A stretch of DNA of 64,000 bases, taken from NCBI RefSeq assembly GCF_017305915.1, contig NZ_JAFKJN010000008.1, positions 124,001-188,000 of the forward strand, in the 5' to 3' direction. Both the position numbers and the translations under genes were made by a program. Under the pieces are notes generated by a model that saw nothing but the letters and a program-made list of their open reading frames with translations, searched no databases and was not told where the DNA came from. The stretch comes from Reyranella sp. (GTDB taxonomy: Bacteria; Pseudomonadota; Alphaproteobacteria; Reyranellales; Reyranellaceae). Position 1 is the first letter of the stretch, and each line of letters starts with the position of its first letter. Below are positions 8,024 through 16,286 of this stretch, one piece after another.

Positions 8024-10297
8024 ATGACCCACATTGAACGCAATTCCCTCCGCCGCCGCAGCTTCATCGTCGGCGCCTCCGCCACGGGCCTGGCCTTCGG
8101 CTATGTCGCGGCGAACGGCATCAAGGACGCTCTCGCCGCCCAGAGCTTCGGGCCGACCGCGTGGTATTCGATCGGTCCCGACGGCATCGTCACCGTCATG
8201 GTCGGCAAGGCCGAGATGGGCCAGCACGTCTCCAGCACCATGTGCCAGATCGTGGCCGAGGAGCTCGAGGCCGATTGGAGCAAGGTCAGGATCGCGCTGC
8301 CCAACAACGATCCCAAGTACAACGACCCGATGCTGGGCGCGTTGATCACCGGCGGATCGTGGTCGACCCGCATGAACTTCGAGACCATGAGCCGCGCCGG
8401 CGCCGCCGGCCGCATCACCCTGATCGAGGCGGGGGCCGGCCTGCTCGGCGTCCCGGTCGGCGAATGCCGCGCGTCCAACGGCCAGGTCATCCACAGCAAG
8501 ACCGGCAAGAAGGTGAGCTACGCCAAGATCGTGGCCGACGGCAAGGCCAGCAAGACCTGGACGCCCGACGAGCTGAAGGCGATCAAGCTCAAGACGCCCG
8601 ACCAGTACAAGCTGGTCGGCGTCGCGGTGCCGCAGCTCGACATCCCGTCCAAGACCAACGGCACGGCGAAGTTCGGCATCGACACCATGGTGCCGGGCAT
8701 GCTGTACGGCCGGCCGGTGATGCCGCCGGTGCGCTATGGCGCGACGGTCAAGGCGGTCGACGAGACCGAGGCCAGGAAGGTCAAGGGCTACGTCAAGGCG
8801 GTGACGCTCGACGACAAGACCGGCACGACCTCGGGCTGGATCGTGGCGGTCGCCACGACCTACGAGGGCGCCAAGAAGGCGGCCGACGCGCTCATCGTCA
8901 CCTACGACAAGGGCCCTAACGCCAACGTCAGCGACCAGACGATCATCGACGAGGCCAAGAAGCTGCAGGCGAGCGACGCCGCCGGCCAGCTCTTCGTCTC
9001 CCAGGGCGATCCGGCCGCGGCGATCGCCGGTGCGGCCAAGACCGTCGAGGCCGAGTACCTGACCTCGATCAACATCCACGCGCCGCTCGAGCCGATGAAC
9101 GCCACCGCCTACGAGCAGGGCGGGGTGTGGCACGTCCACACCGGCAACCAGTTCGCCTCGCGCACCGGCGGCATCGCCGCGGCGGCGCTGGGCGTCGATC
9201 CGAAGAACCTGGTGCTGCACCAGTACTTCATGGGCGGCGGCTTCGGCCGCCGGCTCGATGCTGACATGGTCATCCCCGCGGTGCTCGCCTCGAAGGCCGT
9301 CGGCAAGCCGGTCAAGCTGATCTATGCCCGCGAAGACGACATGGCGATGGATTTCACCCGGCCGCTCACCTACCAGAAGGTGAAGGCCGGCGTGGATGCC
9401 GACGGCAAGCTGGTCGGCTTGCAGCACGACGTGGTCTGCGCCTGGCCGACGGCGCGCTGGGGCATCCCGGAGTTCCTGACGCCCGCCGTCGACAAGAAGG
9501 GGCCGCTCGACGGCTTCACCGTCAACGGCGCCGACTTCTGGTACACCGTGCCCAACCACAAGGTGCGGGCCATCTTGAACGAGCTGGCGCAGAGGGCGAC
9601 GCCCTCGGGCCAGCTCCGCTCGGTGGCGCCGGGCTGGACCTTCTGGGCGGTCGAGAGCCTGATCGACGAGCTGGCGCACGCCGCCGGCAAGGATCCGGTC
9701 GACTATCGCCTGGCCATGCTCGACGGCGCCGGCAACAACGCCGGCGGGGCCAAGAAGCTCGCCAACGCGCTGCGTACCGCGGCCGGCCGCGCCGGCTGGG
9801 GCTCGGTCACGCTGCCGAAGAACACCGGCATGGGCATCGCCTGCGTCTCCAGCCAGGAGCGGGCGACCGCGACCTGGACGGCCTGCGCCGCCACGGTCGA
9901 GGTCAACCCGACGAGCGGCGCGTTCGAGGTCAAAAAGCTCAACGTCGCCATGGACCTCGGCACGGTGATCAACCCCGACGGCGTCAAGGCGCAGATCGAG
10001 GGCTCGACCCTGTGGGGCATGTCGCTGGCGCTGTTCGAGCAGGCGACGCTGAAGAACGGCGCGCTGCAGGCCACCAACTTCGGCGACTACACGCCGATGC
10101 GCATGAGCGAGATGCCGGAGCTCGACATATCGATCATCGCCAACAACGATCCGCCCTCGGGCTGCGGCGAGCCCGCGGTCACGGTGGTGGCACCGGCGAT
10201 CGCCAACGCGATCTTCAACGCGGTGGGCGTGCGGGTGAGGAGCCTGCCGATCACGCAAGCTGCGGTGCGCACGGCGCTGCAGGCGAAGAAGACCTGA
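8024..10297 (+). CDS. iorB: Molybdopterin-binding subunit of molybdenum hydroxylase (IorB type)
   Basis: 757-aa catalytic subunit holding the molybdenum-cytosine dinucleotide cofactor. The N-terminus has a twin-arginine leader (SLRRRSFIVGASATGLAFG), so the folded complex is probably exported to the periplasm. The MoCo-binding loop MGGGFGRRLD is near residue 403. The active-site Glu is in GCGEPAV near residue 711. The length is normal for IorB-type proteins, which split or permute domains relative to xanthine dehydrogenase large subunits. It begins 1 nt after the iorA stop, and a strong hairpin follows. The last 24 codons reappear as a fragment at 14757-14828. The substrate is unknown. Confidence 0.92.
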   Translation: MTHIERNSLRRRSFIVGASATGLAFGYVAANGIKDALAAQSFGPTAWYSIGPDGIVTVMVGKAEMGQHVSSTMCQIVAEELEADWSKVRIALPNNDPKYNDPMLGALITGGSWSTRMNFETMSRAGAAGRITLIEAGAGLLGVPVGECRASNGQVIHSKTGKKVSYAKIVADGKASKTWTPDELKAIKLKTPDQYKLVGVAVPQLDIPSKTNGTAKFGIDTMVPGMLYGRPVMPPVRYGATVKAVDETEARKVKGYVKAVTLDDKTGTTSGWIVAVATTYEGAKKAADALIVTYDKGPNANVSDQTIIDEAKKLQASDAAGQLFVSQGDPAAAIAGAAKTVEAEYLTSINIHAPLEPMNATAYEQGGVWHVHTGNQFASRTGGIAAAALGVDPKNLVLHQYFMGGGFGRRLDADMVIPAVLASKAVGKPVKLIYAREDDMAMDFTRPLTYQKVKAGVDADGKLVGLQHDVVCAWPTARWGIPEFLTPAVDKKGPLDGFTVNGADFWYTVPNHKVRAILNELAQRATPSGQLRSVAPGWTFWAVESLIDELAHAAGKDPVDYRLAMLDGAGNNAGGAKKLANALRTAAGRAGWGSVTLPKNTGMGIACVSSQERATATWTACAATVEVNPTSGAFEVKKLNVAMDLGTVINPDGVKAQIEGSTLWGMSLALFEQATLKNGALQATNFGDYTPMRMSEMPELDISIIANNDPPSGCGEPAVTVVAPAIANAIFNAVGVRVRSLPITQAAVRTALQAKKT

Positions 10298-10347
10298 CGC
10301 CCTTCCTCCTCTCCCCGCCGGGGGGGGGGTGTGTGAGGGGGAATCGG

Positions 10348-10371
10348 AAGGGCGGCCGAGAGGCCGCCCTT
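10348..10371 (+). terminator. Hairpin terminator after iorAB
   Basis: AAGGGCGGCC (10348-10357), GAGA loop, GGCCGCCCTT (10362-10371): a perfect 10-bp stem 50 nt after the iorB stop and before the convergent GH130 gene. The T tract is short (TTCAGTTT), but position and stem strength support termination. A wobble-paired version of this hairpin is present in the duplicated fragment near 14883-14902. Confidence 0.75.
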
Positions 10372-10428
10372 CAGTTTCCCGACAACAAGCCCCAGGCGCC
10401 GGTCCTGCCCGCTGCGCGGCGGCCCGGT

Positions 10429-11721
10429 TCAAGACATCGCTTGCATCAACGCAGAGATATTCATGGTCGCGAAGTTGGAGAATGTGTCCGACACCGCGTA
10501 CGGCAAGATGATCTGATCGTTGTGCCGAATCGCGCCGCACGTATAGACCACGTTCGGGACGTATCCTTCGCGCTCTGACGATTCGGCCCGCAACAGCGGT
10601 TCGCTCGAACGCGCCAGCACCCGTGAAGGGTCGTGCTTGTCGAGCAGGGCCGCGCCGATCGAATATTTTCGGACCGGGCCGACGCCATGCGTCAGCAGGA
10701 GCCAGCCCTCGTCCAGTTCGATCGGCGATCCGCAGTTGCCGATCTGGACGAACTCCCAGGGGAATTGCGGCTTGAGGATCGCCTGGCCGCCTTCCCATCT
10801 GTAGAGATCGTCCGAGTAGGCGAGATAGAGGTTCTCGTTGTCCTGTCGCGTGATCATGGCGTACTTGCCGTCGATCCGGCGCGGGAACAGCGCCATGCCC
10901 TTGTTGCGGGCAGCGGCGCCGTGCAGCGGCGACATTCGAAACGAGAGGAAGTCGCTGGTCTCGATCAATTCCGACCGGATCGCGGTGCCCTTGTAGGCGG
11001 TATAGGTCGCGTAAAAGGTCGTCCGCCCGCTCTCGCTGAATTCGACGAAGCGGGCGTCTTCGATGCCGTTCGACTGCGATTCCGTGACCGGAAAGATCAC
11101 GCGTTCGCTGATGTCCTGGGCCGGATCGAAGATGACCTCGACTTCGTCACCGAGCGGTCCGGGCACCCGCTGCCCGATCCGCGGACTGGAAGCGAGCCGG
11201 GCTGTCGGATCGACGGCGATGCTTCCGTCGGCCGCGATGGTCCCGGTGCGAAACGTCAGCGACGAAACATGTCCTTCGCCGACCGCACGGAGGCTGAGGA
11301 TGAATCGCAGGCTGCCGGTCTTGGTACCCGACTGGTCGGGGTGCGCCACGATGCTGGGATTGAACAGGGCCGACGCCTCGAACGAATACTCATTCAGGAA
11401 ATAGGCGCCGATGAGCTGGCACTGGACTTCGGAAAAGGTGCAGTGCGCCGCAAGCGCGTCTTCCATATCCGCAGCGCGTTGCTCGAACGTCCGCAGGAGG
11501 TTGCGGTGCCGGCCCTCGAAGTTCTCCAACACGTCCGCCAACTGGCTGGCTGCCGCCTTCGCGTCGAGCGCGAGAACGCGCTCGACGATATGATTGGCCC
11601 GTGTCTTGTCGGTCGGGTTGAGATCGCGCGGCTCGGTCGCCGGCTTGAAGGGGCGCACGATCACGCGGGCAGGGTCCGGACGCAGATAAAGAGCGTGCCG
11701 ATTGAGAAAAGTCGCTTGCAA
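10429..11721 (-). CDS. GH130 family beta-mannoside phosphorylase/hydrolase
   Basis: 430-aa five-bladed-propeller enzyme of glycoside hydrolase family 130, which phosphorolyses or hydrolyses beta-mannosides. Family landmarks are FNPSI (120-124), EDARF (221-225), YTAYKG (240-245), NKGMALFPRRIDGKYAMITR (273-292) and GNCGSPIELDEGW (328-340). Residues 1-110 are a helical N-terminal extension (DKTRANHIVERVLALD onwards) absent from minimal GH130 enzymes. The start is TTG at 11721, with GAGGA 7 nt upstream. It lies 32 nt downstream of the glycosyltransferase-toroid gene and probably shares its transcript, suggesting that it trims or recycles a mannoside made by that protein. Phosphorylase versus hydrolase cannot be settled by eye. 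There is no signal peptide, so it should be cytoplasmic. Confidence 0.87.
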   Translation of the reverse strand: MQATFLNRHALYLRPDPARVIVRPFKPATEPRDLNPTDKTRANHIVERVLALDAKAAASQLADVLENFEGRHRNLLRTFEQRAADMEDALAAHCTFSEVQCQLIGAYFLNEYSFEASALFNPSIVAHPDQSGTKTGSLRFILSLRAVGEGHVSSLTFRTGTIAADGSIAVDPTARLASSPRIGQRVPGPLGDEVEVIFDPAQDISERVIFPVTESQSNGIEDARFVEFSESGRTTFYATYTAYKGTAIRSELIETSDFLSFRMSPLHGAAARNKGMALFPRRIDGKYAMITRQDNENLYLAYSDDLYRWEGGQAILKPQFPWEFVQIGNCGSPIELDEGWLLLTHGVGPVRKYSIGAALLDKHDPSRVLARSSEPLLRAESSEREGYVPNVVYTCGAIRHNDQIILPYAVSDTFSNFATMNISALMQAMS

Positions 11722-11753
11722 CGAAGTGTCCTCTGTTCGCCCGGAACGCCGGA

Positions 11754-14165
11754 TCAGGCGCCGATGGCGCGAAGCGCCACGGGATCTCCCGGATTGACGT
11801 TGATCCGCGCAAGCTGGCGGATCTCAGCCAGGGCCAGCAGATACGACACCACCGATTCGCCTCCGCAATTCTCATTAGCACGATCGGGGTGCAATCCATC
11901 GCGGCAACTGCCGGTCTCGGGATCGACCAGCGCAACCGACAGGTCGTTGCTGCCGAGAAACCACGAGAAAACCCTGGTTGCGATCGTTTTCCATTCGGCA
12001 TCGCCGTCGGCGCGCCACGCGGCCAAACAGGCCGAAATTGTCGCGGCAGCTTCCAGAGGCTGTTGATCGAAGGCGCGAGGAGGCTTCCGCAGTTCGCCGA
12101 AACTTGCCGTGCCGACGGGACGGAAATCGCTGGTCGATGTCGTTTGTTGCCTCATCAGCCAGCGCAGCGATCTCAGCCCGGCATCGACATACGCCGGTGT
12201 ATGCGTCGCTAGGCCTGTAACGATCAAGGCCTGCGGCAACCGCGCATTATCGTAGGCGAGGCCTTCCTCGAACCACTGCCAGTTCGGCGTCTCGACCGCC
12301 GCCAAGCCGGACAGAAGCCCTTCTGCAAGGACAATACGGATGTCCCCGGCGCGGCGATCATCGGGAACCGCGGCGCAGTAGGCGTCGAGACCCAGCAGCG
12401 TGAAGGCCGATGCGCGGGGGGAACCAAGGCGTTCCGCGGCCGGCAGCGCCTGGGCGAACAACGCACGCGCCCATCGACGCCGCGCCGCGCTGGCGTCGTT
12501 CCGCGTGCACTCGCCGAGCGCCCATAACGTTCGGCCGTGACTGTCCGTGGAGCCGCTGTCTTCGAGCCAGGACCGGTCAAAACCCATGAAGTTGCGAAAT
12601 CTCCCAGTATCGGGGTTCCACGCGTGCTGCACAAAAGCGGCGAAGCGCGCCGTCAGCCCCTCCGAAATGGGCCGCTCGCCAGGTTCATTGAGCGCGCAAG
12701 CCAGCAACAAGGCGCGGGCATTGTCGTCCACGCAGTAGCCGTGGGCGCGGTTGGGCACCGAATGCACGGCGTGCTGAAACAGGCCGGTATCGTCGCACAT
12801 CGACAGGAAATGCCCCAATCGCATGTCGGGCGCGGCGCGCGCGAGCGGGTTCGGCCGGTGGCCCTGCGTCGCATGCTCGAACACGGTCCTGTAGCGCTCG
12901 GCGGTGCGCTCCCATGTCATCGACCGGCTGGCGGCATAGGCGCGCTCGCGCATCGCCTGCCGGCGCGGGGTGTCCGTGAGCAACTCCGCGATTTCGTGGC
13001 CGATCCCCGCCGAATCGCCAAAGGGAACGAGAACGCCGCGCCCGTCGGCCAGCAATTCGCGCGCATGCCAATAGGGCGTCGAGACGACCGGTTTGCCGAG
13101 GCCGAAGCTGTAAGCCAGCGTGCCCGACGTCATCTGCGCTTCGTTGAGATAGGGCGTGACGTAAACGTCGCTCATCGAGATGAACTCGAGCAGCGTGGCC
13201 TGGTCGACGAACTGGTCGAGGAATACCACGTGATCTTCGATGCCGAGCTTGCGCACGCGCGCCATCAGGCTCTCGCGATAGGCCTCGCCCTGATCGCGAA
13301 GCAGATTGGGATGCGTCGCTCCGAGCACGACATACACCGCGTCCGGTCGCCGCTTCAGGATCCGGGGCATGGCGTCGATCATGACCTCGATGCCCTTGCT
13401 CGGCGACAGCAGCCCGAATGTCAGAATGACGGAGCGGCCGCTGAAGCCCAAGACAGCCTTTGCCGTGTCCGGGGCGACAAAGGGAAAATCCGGGATGCCA
13501 TGAGGGATGACCTCGATCTTCTCGTGCGGCACCCGATAGACGCTGTTCAGCAGCTCGCGCGCCATGTCGGCCATCACAACGACCTTGGCCGACGCTTCGA
13601 CGATTCGCTCCATCACCTTGCGCTGGGCCGCGCTGGGGTTTGCCAGCACCGTGTGCAGTGTCGTCACGACCGGCATGGCAAGCCGCGTCAGCAATCCGAG
13701 GATGTGGGCGCCGGCATCGCCGCCGAAGATCCCGAATTCGTGCTGCAGGCAGACGACATCGAATCGACCGGCGTTCAAGGCAGCCGCGGCGCGCCCATAC
13801 TCCCGAGGGTCATCGTCCCTGACCTCGCGAATGACCGATGCCGGATACTCATAGGTCCGATCGCGGTCGGTCATCGCCACGACCGAGGTCTGCAGGTTGG
13901 GGGCTGCTTTCGAGAGCGCGCGGTGCAGGTCGGTCGTGAAGGTTGCTATGCCGCAGCGGCGGGGCAGTGAATTCCCGATGAGGGCAACCCGGCGGAGCGG
14001 CGTCGCGGGCGCGCGGGGAAAAACAGACAGAGGGCTGCCCTGGACGACTGAAGCGGCGTCGCGCCGCGCGGCGTCGAGCAGCAGGCGCTTCTGATCCGCG
14101 GGAGCTTCCTGGATCCGGTTCGTCGCGGCGGCGGCCGTTATGGCCGTCGAAGGCAGATCCGTCAT
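11754..14165 (-). CDS. GT4 glycosyltransferase fused to toroid glycosidase-like domain
   Basis: 803-aa two-domain protein. Residues about 57-432 form a GT-B glycosyltransferase of family 4: RRVALIGNSLPRRCGIATFT (58-77), GLLSPSKGIE (251-260) and a donor-site segment ending SGTLAYSFGLGKPVV (347-361). Residues about 440-790 look like an (alpha/alpha)-toroid domain of glycosidase or carbohydrate-lyase type, with HGYCVDDNARALLLAC (475-490), DSGSTDSHGRTLWALGE (near 540) and WQWFEEGLAYDNARLPQALI (near 645). ATG 14165 is preceded by GAGGGG. The fusion implies that the same polypeptide transfers a sugar and binds or cuts a glycan. The downstream GH130 gene points to mannose chemistry. There is no membrane segment. 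I know such fusions exist in proteobacteria but know of no assigned product. Confidence 0.85.
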   Translation of the reverse strand: MTDLPSTAITAAAATNRIQEAPADQKRLLLDAARRDAASVVQGSPLSVFPRAPATPLRRVALIGNSLPRRCGIATFTTDLHRALSKAAPNLQTSVVAMTDRDRTYEYPASVIREVRDDDPREYGRAAAALNAGRFDVVCLQHEFGIFGGDAGAHILGLLTRLAMPVVTTLHTVLANPSAAQRKVMERIVEASAKVVVMADMARELLNSVYRVPHEKIEVIPHGIPDFPFVAPDTAKAVLGFSGRSVILTFGLLSPSKGIEVMIDAMPRILKRRPDAVYVVLGATHPNLLRDQGEAYRESLMARVRKLGIEDHVVFLDQFVDQATLLEFISMSDVYVTPYLNEAQMTSGTLAYSFGLGKPVVSTPYWHARELLADGRGVLVPFGDSAGIGHEIAELLTDTPRRQAMRERAYAASRSMTWERTAERYRTVFEHATQGHRPNPLARAAPDMRLGHFLSMCDDTGLFQHAVHSVPNRAHGYCVDDNARALLLACALNEPGERPISEGLTARFAAFVQHAWNPDTGRFRNFMGFDRSWLEDSGSTDSHGRTLWALGECTRNDASAARRRWARALFAQALPAAERLGSPRASAFTLLGLDAYCAAVPDDRRAGDIRIVLAEGLLSGLAAVETPNWQWFEEGLAYDNARLPQALIVTGLATHTPAYVDAGLRSLRWLMRQQTTSTSDFRPVGTASFGELRKPPRAFDQQPLEAAATISACLAAWRADGDAEWKTIATRVFSWFLGSNDLSVALVDPETGSCRDGLHPDRANENCGGESVVSYLLALAEIRQLARINVNPGDPVALRAIGA

Positions 14166-14379
14166 GGGAACCCCTCATTTATGGTTATTGGTGAGTCCCC
14201 GCCGGAAATGGATAGATGAGCACGCGCCGGACCGATCACCGAGCGGTGCATTCAATGAGATGGTGGGTGGGGCCGCCGGTTATCAGGGGCCGGGCGACGT
14301 ATATTTATTTCGCGCGCGCCAGCGTTGCGTTGGACATCCCGAGAAATGACGCGCCGATATCGGCCCTCAAAAGTTCCGC

Positions 14380-14751
14380 TCACGCCTCCGCGGCCAGCCG
14401 GGCGAGCAGCGCGTCGAGGGCACGCGCCGCGTGCTCGTCCCAGGCATGACCTTGCCAGCCGTGGCGGGCCGCGAGCTCGGGCAAGGTTTGGCCGGTGTCG
14501 AGCACGCTCGCCTCTATGTCGCAGTCTTCCGACCAGTGCGAGGCGCCGGCGCGGCCGTCGACATGGATGCGTCGTCCATCCCTCAGCCGGGCCACGAAGC
14601 CGCCGGACCAGCCCGCGCCGGCGTTGCCGATCCACGCCGCTTCCATGGCGGCGAGGTCATCGGCGACGAAGCCGTGCCGCGCAGCATCGAGGCGACGCAG
14701 CACCTGCACGAAATGATCGAGAATGGGGCCGTCCTCGTCGGTGCCCCGCAA
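14380..14751 (-). CDS. Hypothetical protein, uncertain start
   Basis: Unrecognised soluble protein of up to 123 aa. The frame starts at a TTG (14751) with no convincing ribosome-binding site, just 6 nt inside the boundary of the duplicated iorB fragment, so its 5' end may have been lost or replaced. Visible features are ILDHFVQVLRRLDAARHGF, AMEAAWIGNAGAGWSGGFVA, HVDGRAG and a C-terminal helix DEHAARALDALLARLAAEA. It is on the same strand as the glycosyltransferase gene, 214 bp upstream of it. Codon composition looks coding. No function proposed. Confidence 0.5.
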   Translation of the reverse strand: MRGTDEDGPILDHFVQVLRRLDAARHGFVADDLAAMEAAWIGNAGAGWSGGFVARLRDGRRIHVDGRAGASHWSEDCDIEASVLDTGQTLPELAARHGWQGHAWDEHAARALDALLARLAAEA

Positions 14752-14756
14752 CGAGC

Positions 14757-14828
14757 GGCGTGCGGGTGCGGAGCCTGCCGATCACGCAGGCCGCGGTGCG
14801 CACGGCGCTGCAGGTGAAGAAGACCTGA
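14757..14828 (+). pseudogene. Orphan 3' end of a second iorB-like gene
   Basis: The sequence from 14757 matches the 3' end of iorB from 10226. It encodes the last 23 residues plus stop (GVRVRSLPITQAAVRTAL then QVKKT, against QAKKT in iorB). The match continues past the stop through the G/C palindrome and the terminator hairpin to 14905. Differences inside the coding part are mostly synonymous (AGG/CGG, CAA/CAG, GCT/GCC) with one Ala-to-Val change. No upstream remainder of a gene is present. It is either the relic of a paralogue deleted by recombination or a duplicated fragment. Confidence 0.8.
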
Positions 14829-14839
14829 CGCTCTTCCTC

Positions 14840-14860
14840 CTCTCCCCCGCAGGGGGAGAG
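14840..14860. repeat. G/C-rich intergenic palindrome
   Basis: CTCTCCCCC (14840-14848), GCA loop, GGGGGAGAG (14852-14860), followed by GTTGGGTGAGGGGG. It is the same family as 5527-5547 and as the tract after iorB (near 10310-10340), where the stem has been replaced by a run of ten or more G. Confidence 0.7.
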
Positions 14861-14981
14861 GTTGGGTGAGGGGGAATCGGACGGGCGGCCGAGCGGCTGC
14901 CCTTCTTCTCGTGAAACGCGGATACGAAGCCTGGTTGCGGTTGCTTTGCGTGGCGTGCGGATTTCGGTCACCATCCGCCGC

Positions 14982-16244
14982 ATGGAACCGGATGTGGCCT
15001 CGATCGATCTTCCGCCGATGGCGCGGTTCGCCGTCGTCCTCTTCCTCGTCCTCTGCATCCCCTACATCACGCGGCGGCTGCGCCTTCCTTCGGTCGTCGG
15101 CTACATCCTCGCCGGCGTGCTGGTCGGCCCGCACGGCATCAGCCTGTTGCCCAAGCATGCCCAGACGGCGGAGTTCTTCGCCGAGCTCGGCAAGCTCCTG
15201 CTGATGTTCTTCGCCGGCCTGGAGGTCGACATGCGCCTGTTCCGCGAGAACCGGCGCAAGTCCCTGATCTTCGGGCTGGCCACCTTCGGCCTGCCGTTCG
15301 CGGCCGGCCTCGCCGCCGGCCTCAGCTTCGGCTACGGCCCGATCTCGGCCATCCTGGTCGGATCGCTGCTCGCCTCGCACACCCTCATTGCCTATCCGAT
15401 CGTGATCGCCGCCGGCCTGGCCCGGCGCCCGGCGATCGCCATCACGGTCGGCGCGACCATCCTGACGGACATCCTGTCGTTGCTGGTGCTCGCGGTGTGC
15501 GTGACGACCCATGTGAGCGGCTTCAGCCCGCGCTCGCTGGCCCTCCAGATCGGCGAGCTCGCGCTGTTCGTCGCCGTCATGGTGGGCATCGTCGGGCCGG
15601 TCGGTCGCTGGCTGTTCGAACGGCTCGGCAAGAGCGACGAGCTCTCCTTCACCCTGATGATGGCGATCGTGGCGGCGGGCGCGACGTTTGCCGAGGCGCT
15701 GCAGCTCGAGGGCATCCTCGGCGCGTTCCTCGCCGGCCTCGCGGTCAACGAAGCGGTGCGCGGTACCGCGGCCAAGGAGAAGATCGAGTTCCTCGGCAAC
15801 ACCGTGTTCATTCCGGCCTTCTTCATCGTCACCGGCTTCCTGGTCGACCTCCGCGTCTTCGCCGTCACCCTGTGGTCCAACACCGCCCTCGTGCTGGCGA
15901 TCGTGCTCGGCCTGATCGCGGCGAAGTGGATCGCTGCCGAGATCGCCGGCCGCGCCTGGGGCTTCTCCGCCGTCGACCGCGGCCTGATGGGCTCCCTGAC
16001 CCTGCCGCAGGTCGCGGCCACCCTCGCATCGGCTCTGGTCGGCTACCAGGCGGTCAACGGCGCCGGCCAGCGGCTGGTCGACGACGCGATGCTCAACACG
16101 GTGCTCGTCCTGGTGATCGTCACGTCGGTGCTGGGCCCGATCCTGGTCGAGTACTTCGTGCGCCGCGCCGGCGCGGGCGAGCGGTCGTCATCGGCCGTCG
16201 CGTCGGTGCCTGGGCAGAGCCCGGTCAGGGACAGCGGGTCATGA
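14982..16244 (+). CDS. CPA2-family cation:proton antiporter (Kef-like)
   Basis: 420-aa polytopic inner-membrane antiporter exchanging Na+ or K+ for protons. The start is taken at ATG 14982 (MEPDVASIDLPPMARFAVVL), just before the first membrane helix; the frame upstream lies over the duplicated iorB fragment and is not coding. About 12 hydrophobic segments are visible. GYILAGVLVGPHGISLLP and LLLMFFAGLEVDM are family hallmarks, and LEGILGAFLAGLAVNEAVRG and the TLPQVAATLASALVGY helix follow the usual fold. No RCK/TrkA-N regulatory domain is attached, so it is the short NapA/KefB-membrane-domain type. It is convergent with the solute-binding protein gene. Ion specificity is not determinable. Confidence 0.88.
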   Translation: MEPDVASIDLPPMARFAVVLFLVLCIPYITRRLRLPSVVGYILAGVLVGPHGISLLPKHAQTAEFFAELGKLLLMFFAGLEVDMRLFRENRRKSLIFGLATFGLPFAAGLAAGLSFGYGPISAILVGSLLASHTLIAYPIVIAAGLARRPAIAITVGATILTDILSLLVLAVCVTTHVSGFSPRSLALQIGELALFVAVMVGIVGPVGRWLFERLGKSDELSFTLMMAIVAAGATFAEALQLEGILGAFLAGLAVNEAVRGTAAKEKIEFLGNTVFIPAFFIVTGFLVDLRVFAVTLWSNTALVLAIVLGLIAAKWIAAEIAGRAWGFSAVDRGLMGSLTLPQVAATLASALVGYQAVNGAGQRLVDDAMLNTVLVLVIVTSVLGPILVEYFVRRAGAGERSSSAVASVPGQSPVRDSGS

Positions 16245-16286
16245 TCTTCAAAGCCGCTGCGGATACAACCTCGGCGATAGGCTCGG

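Noticed and set aside
10310..10340. G-run after iorB as a possible G-quadruplex or sequencing error
   Set aside because: The parallel copy at 14840-14860 shows that it is a degraded palindrome of a dispersed family; a quadruplex role has no other support.
7979..10798. A minus-strand open frame of about 939 codons
   Set aside because: It is antisense to iorB, which has complete cofactor and active-site motifs; the product is low-complexity Arg/Gly/His sequence.
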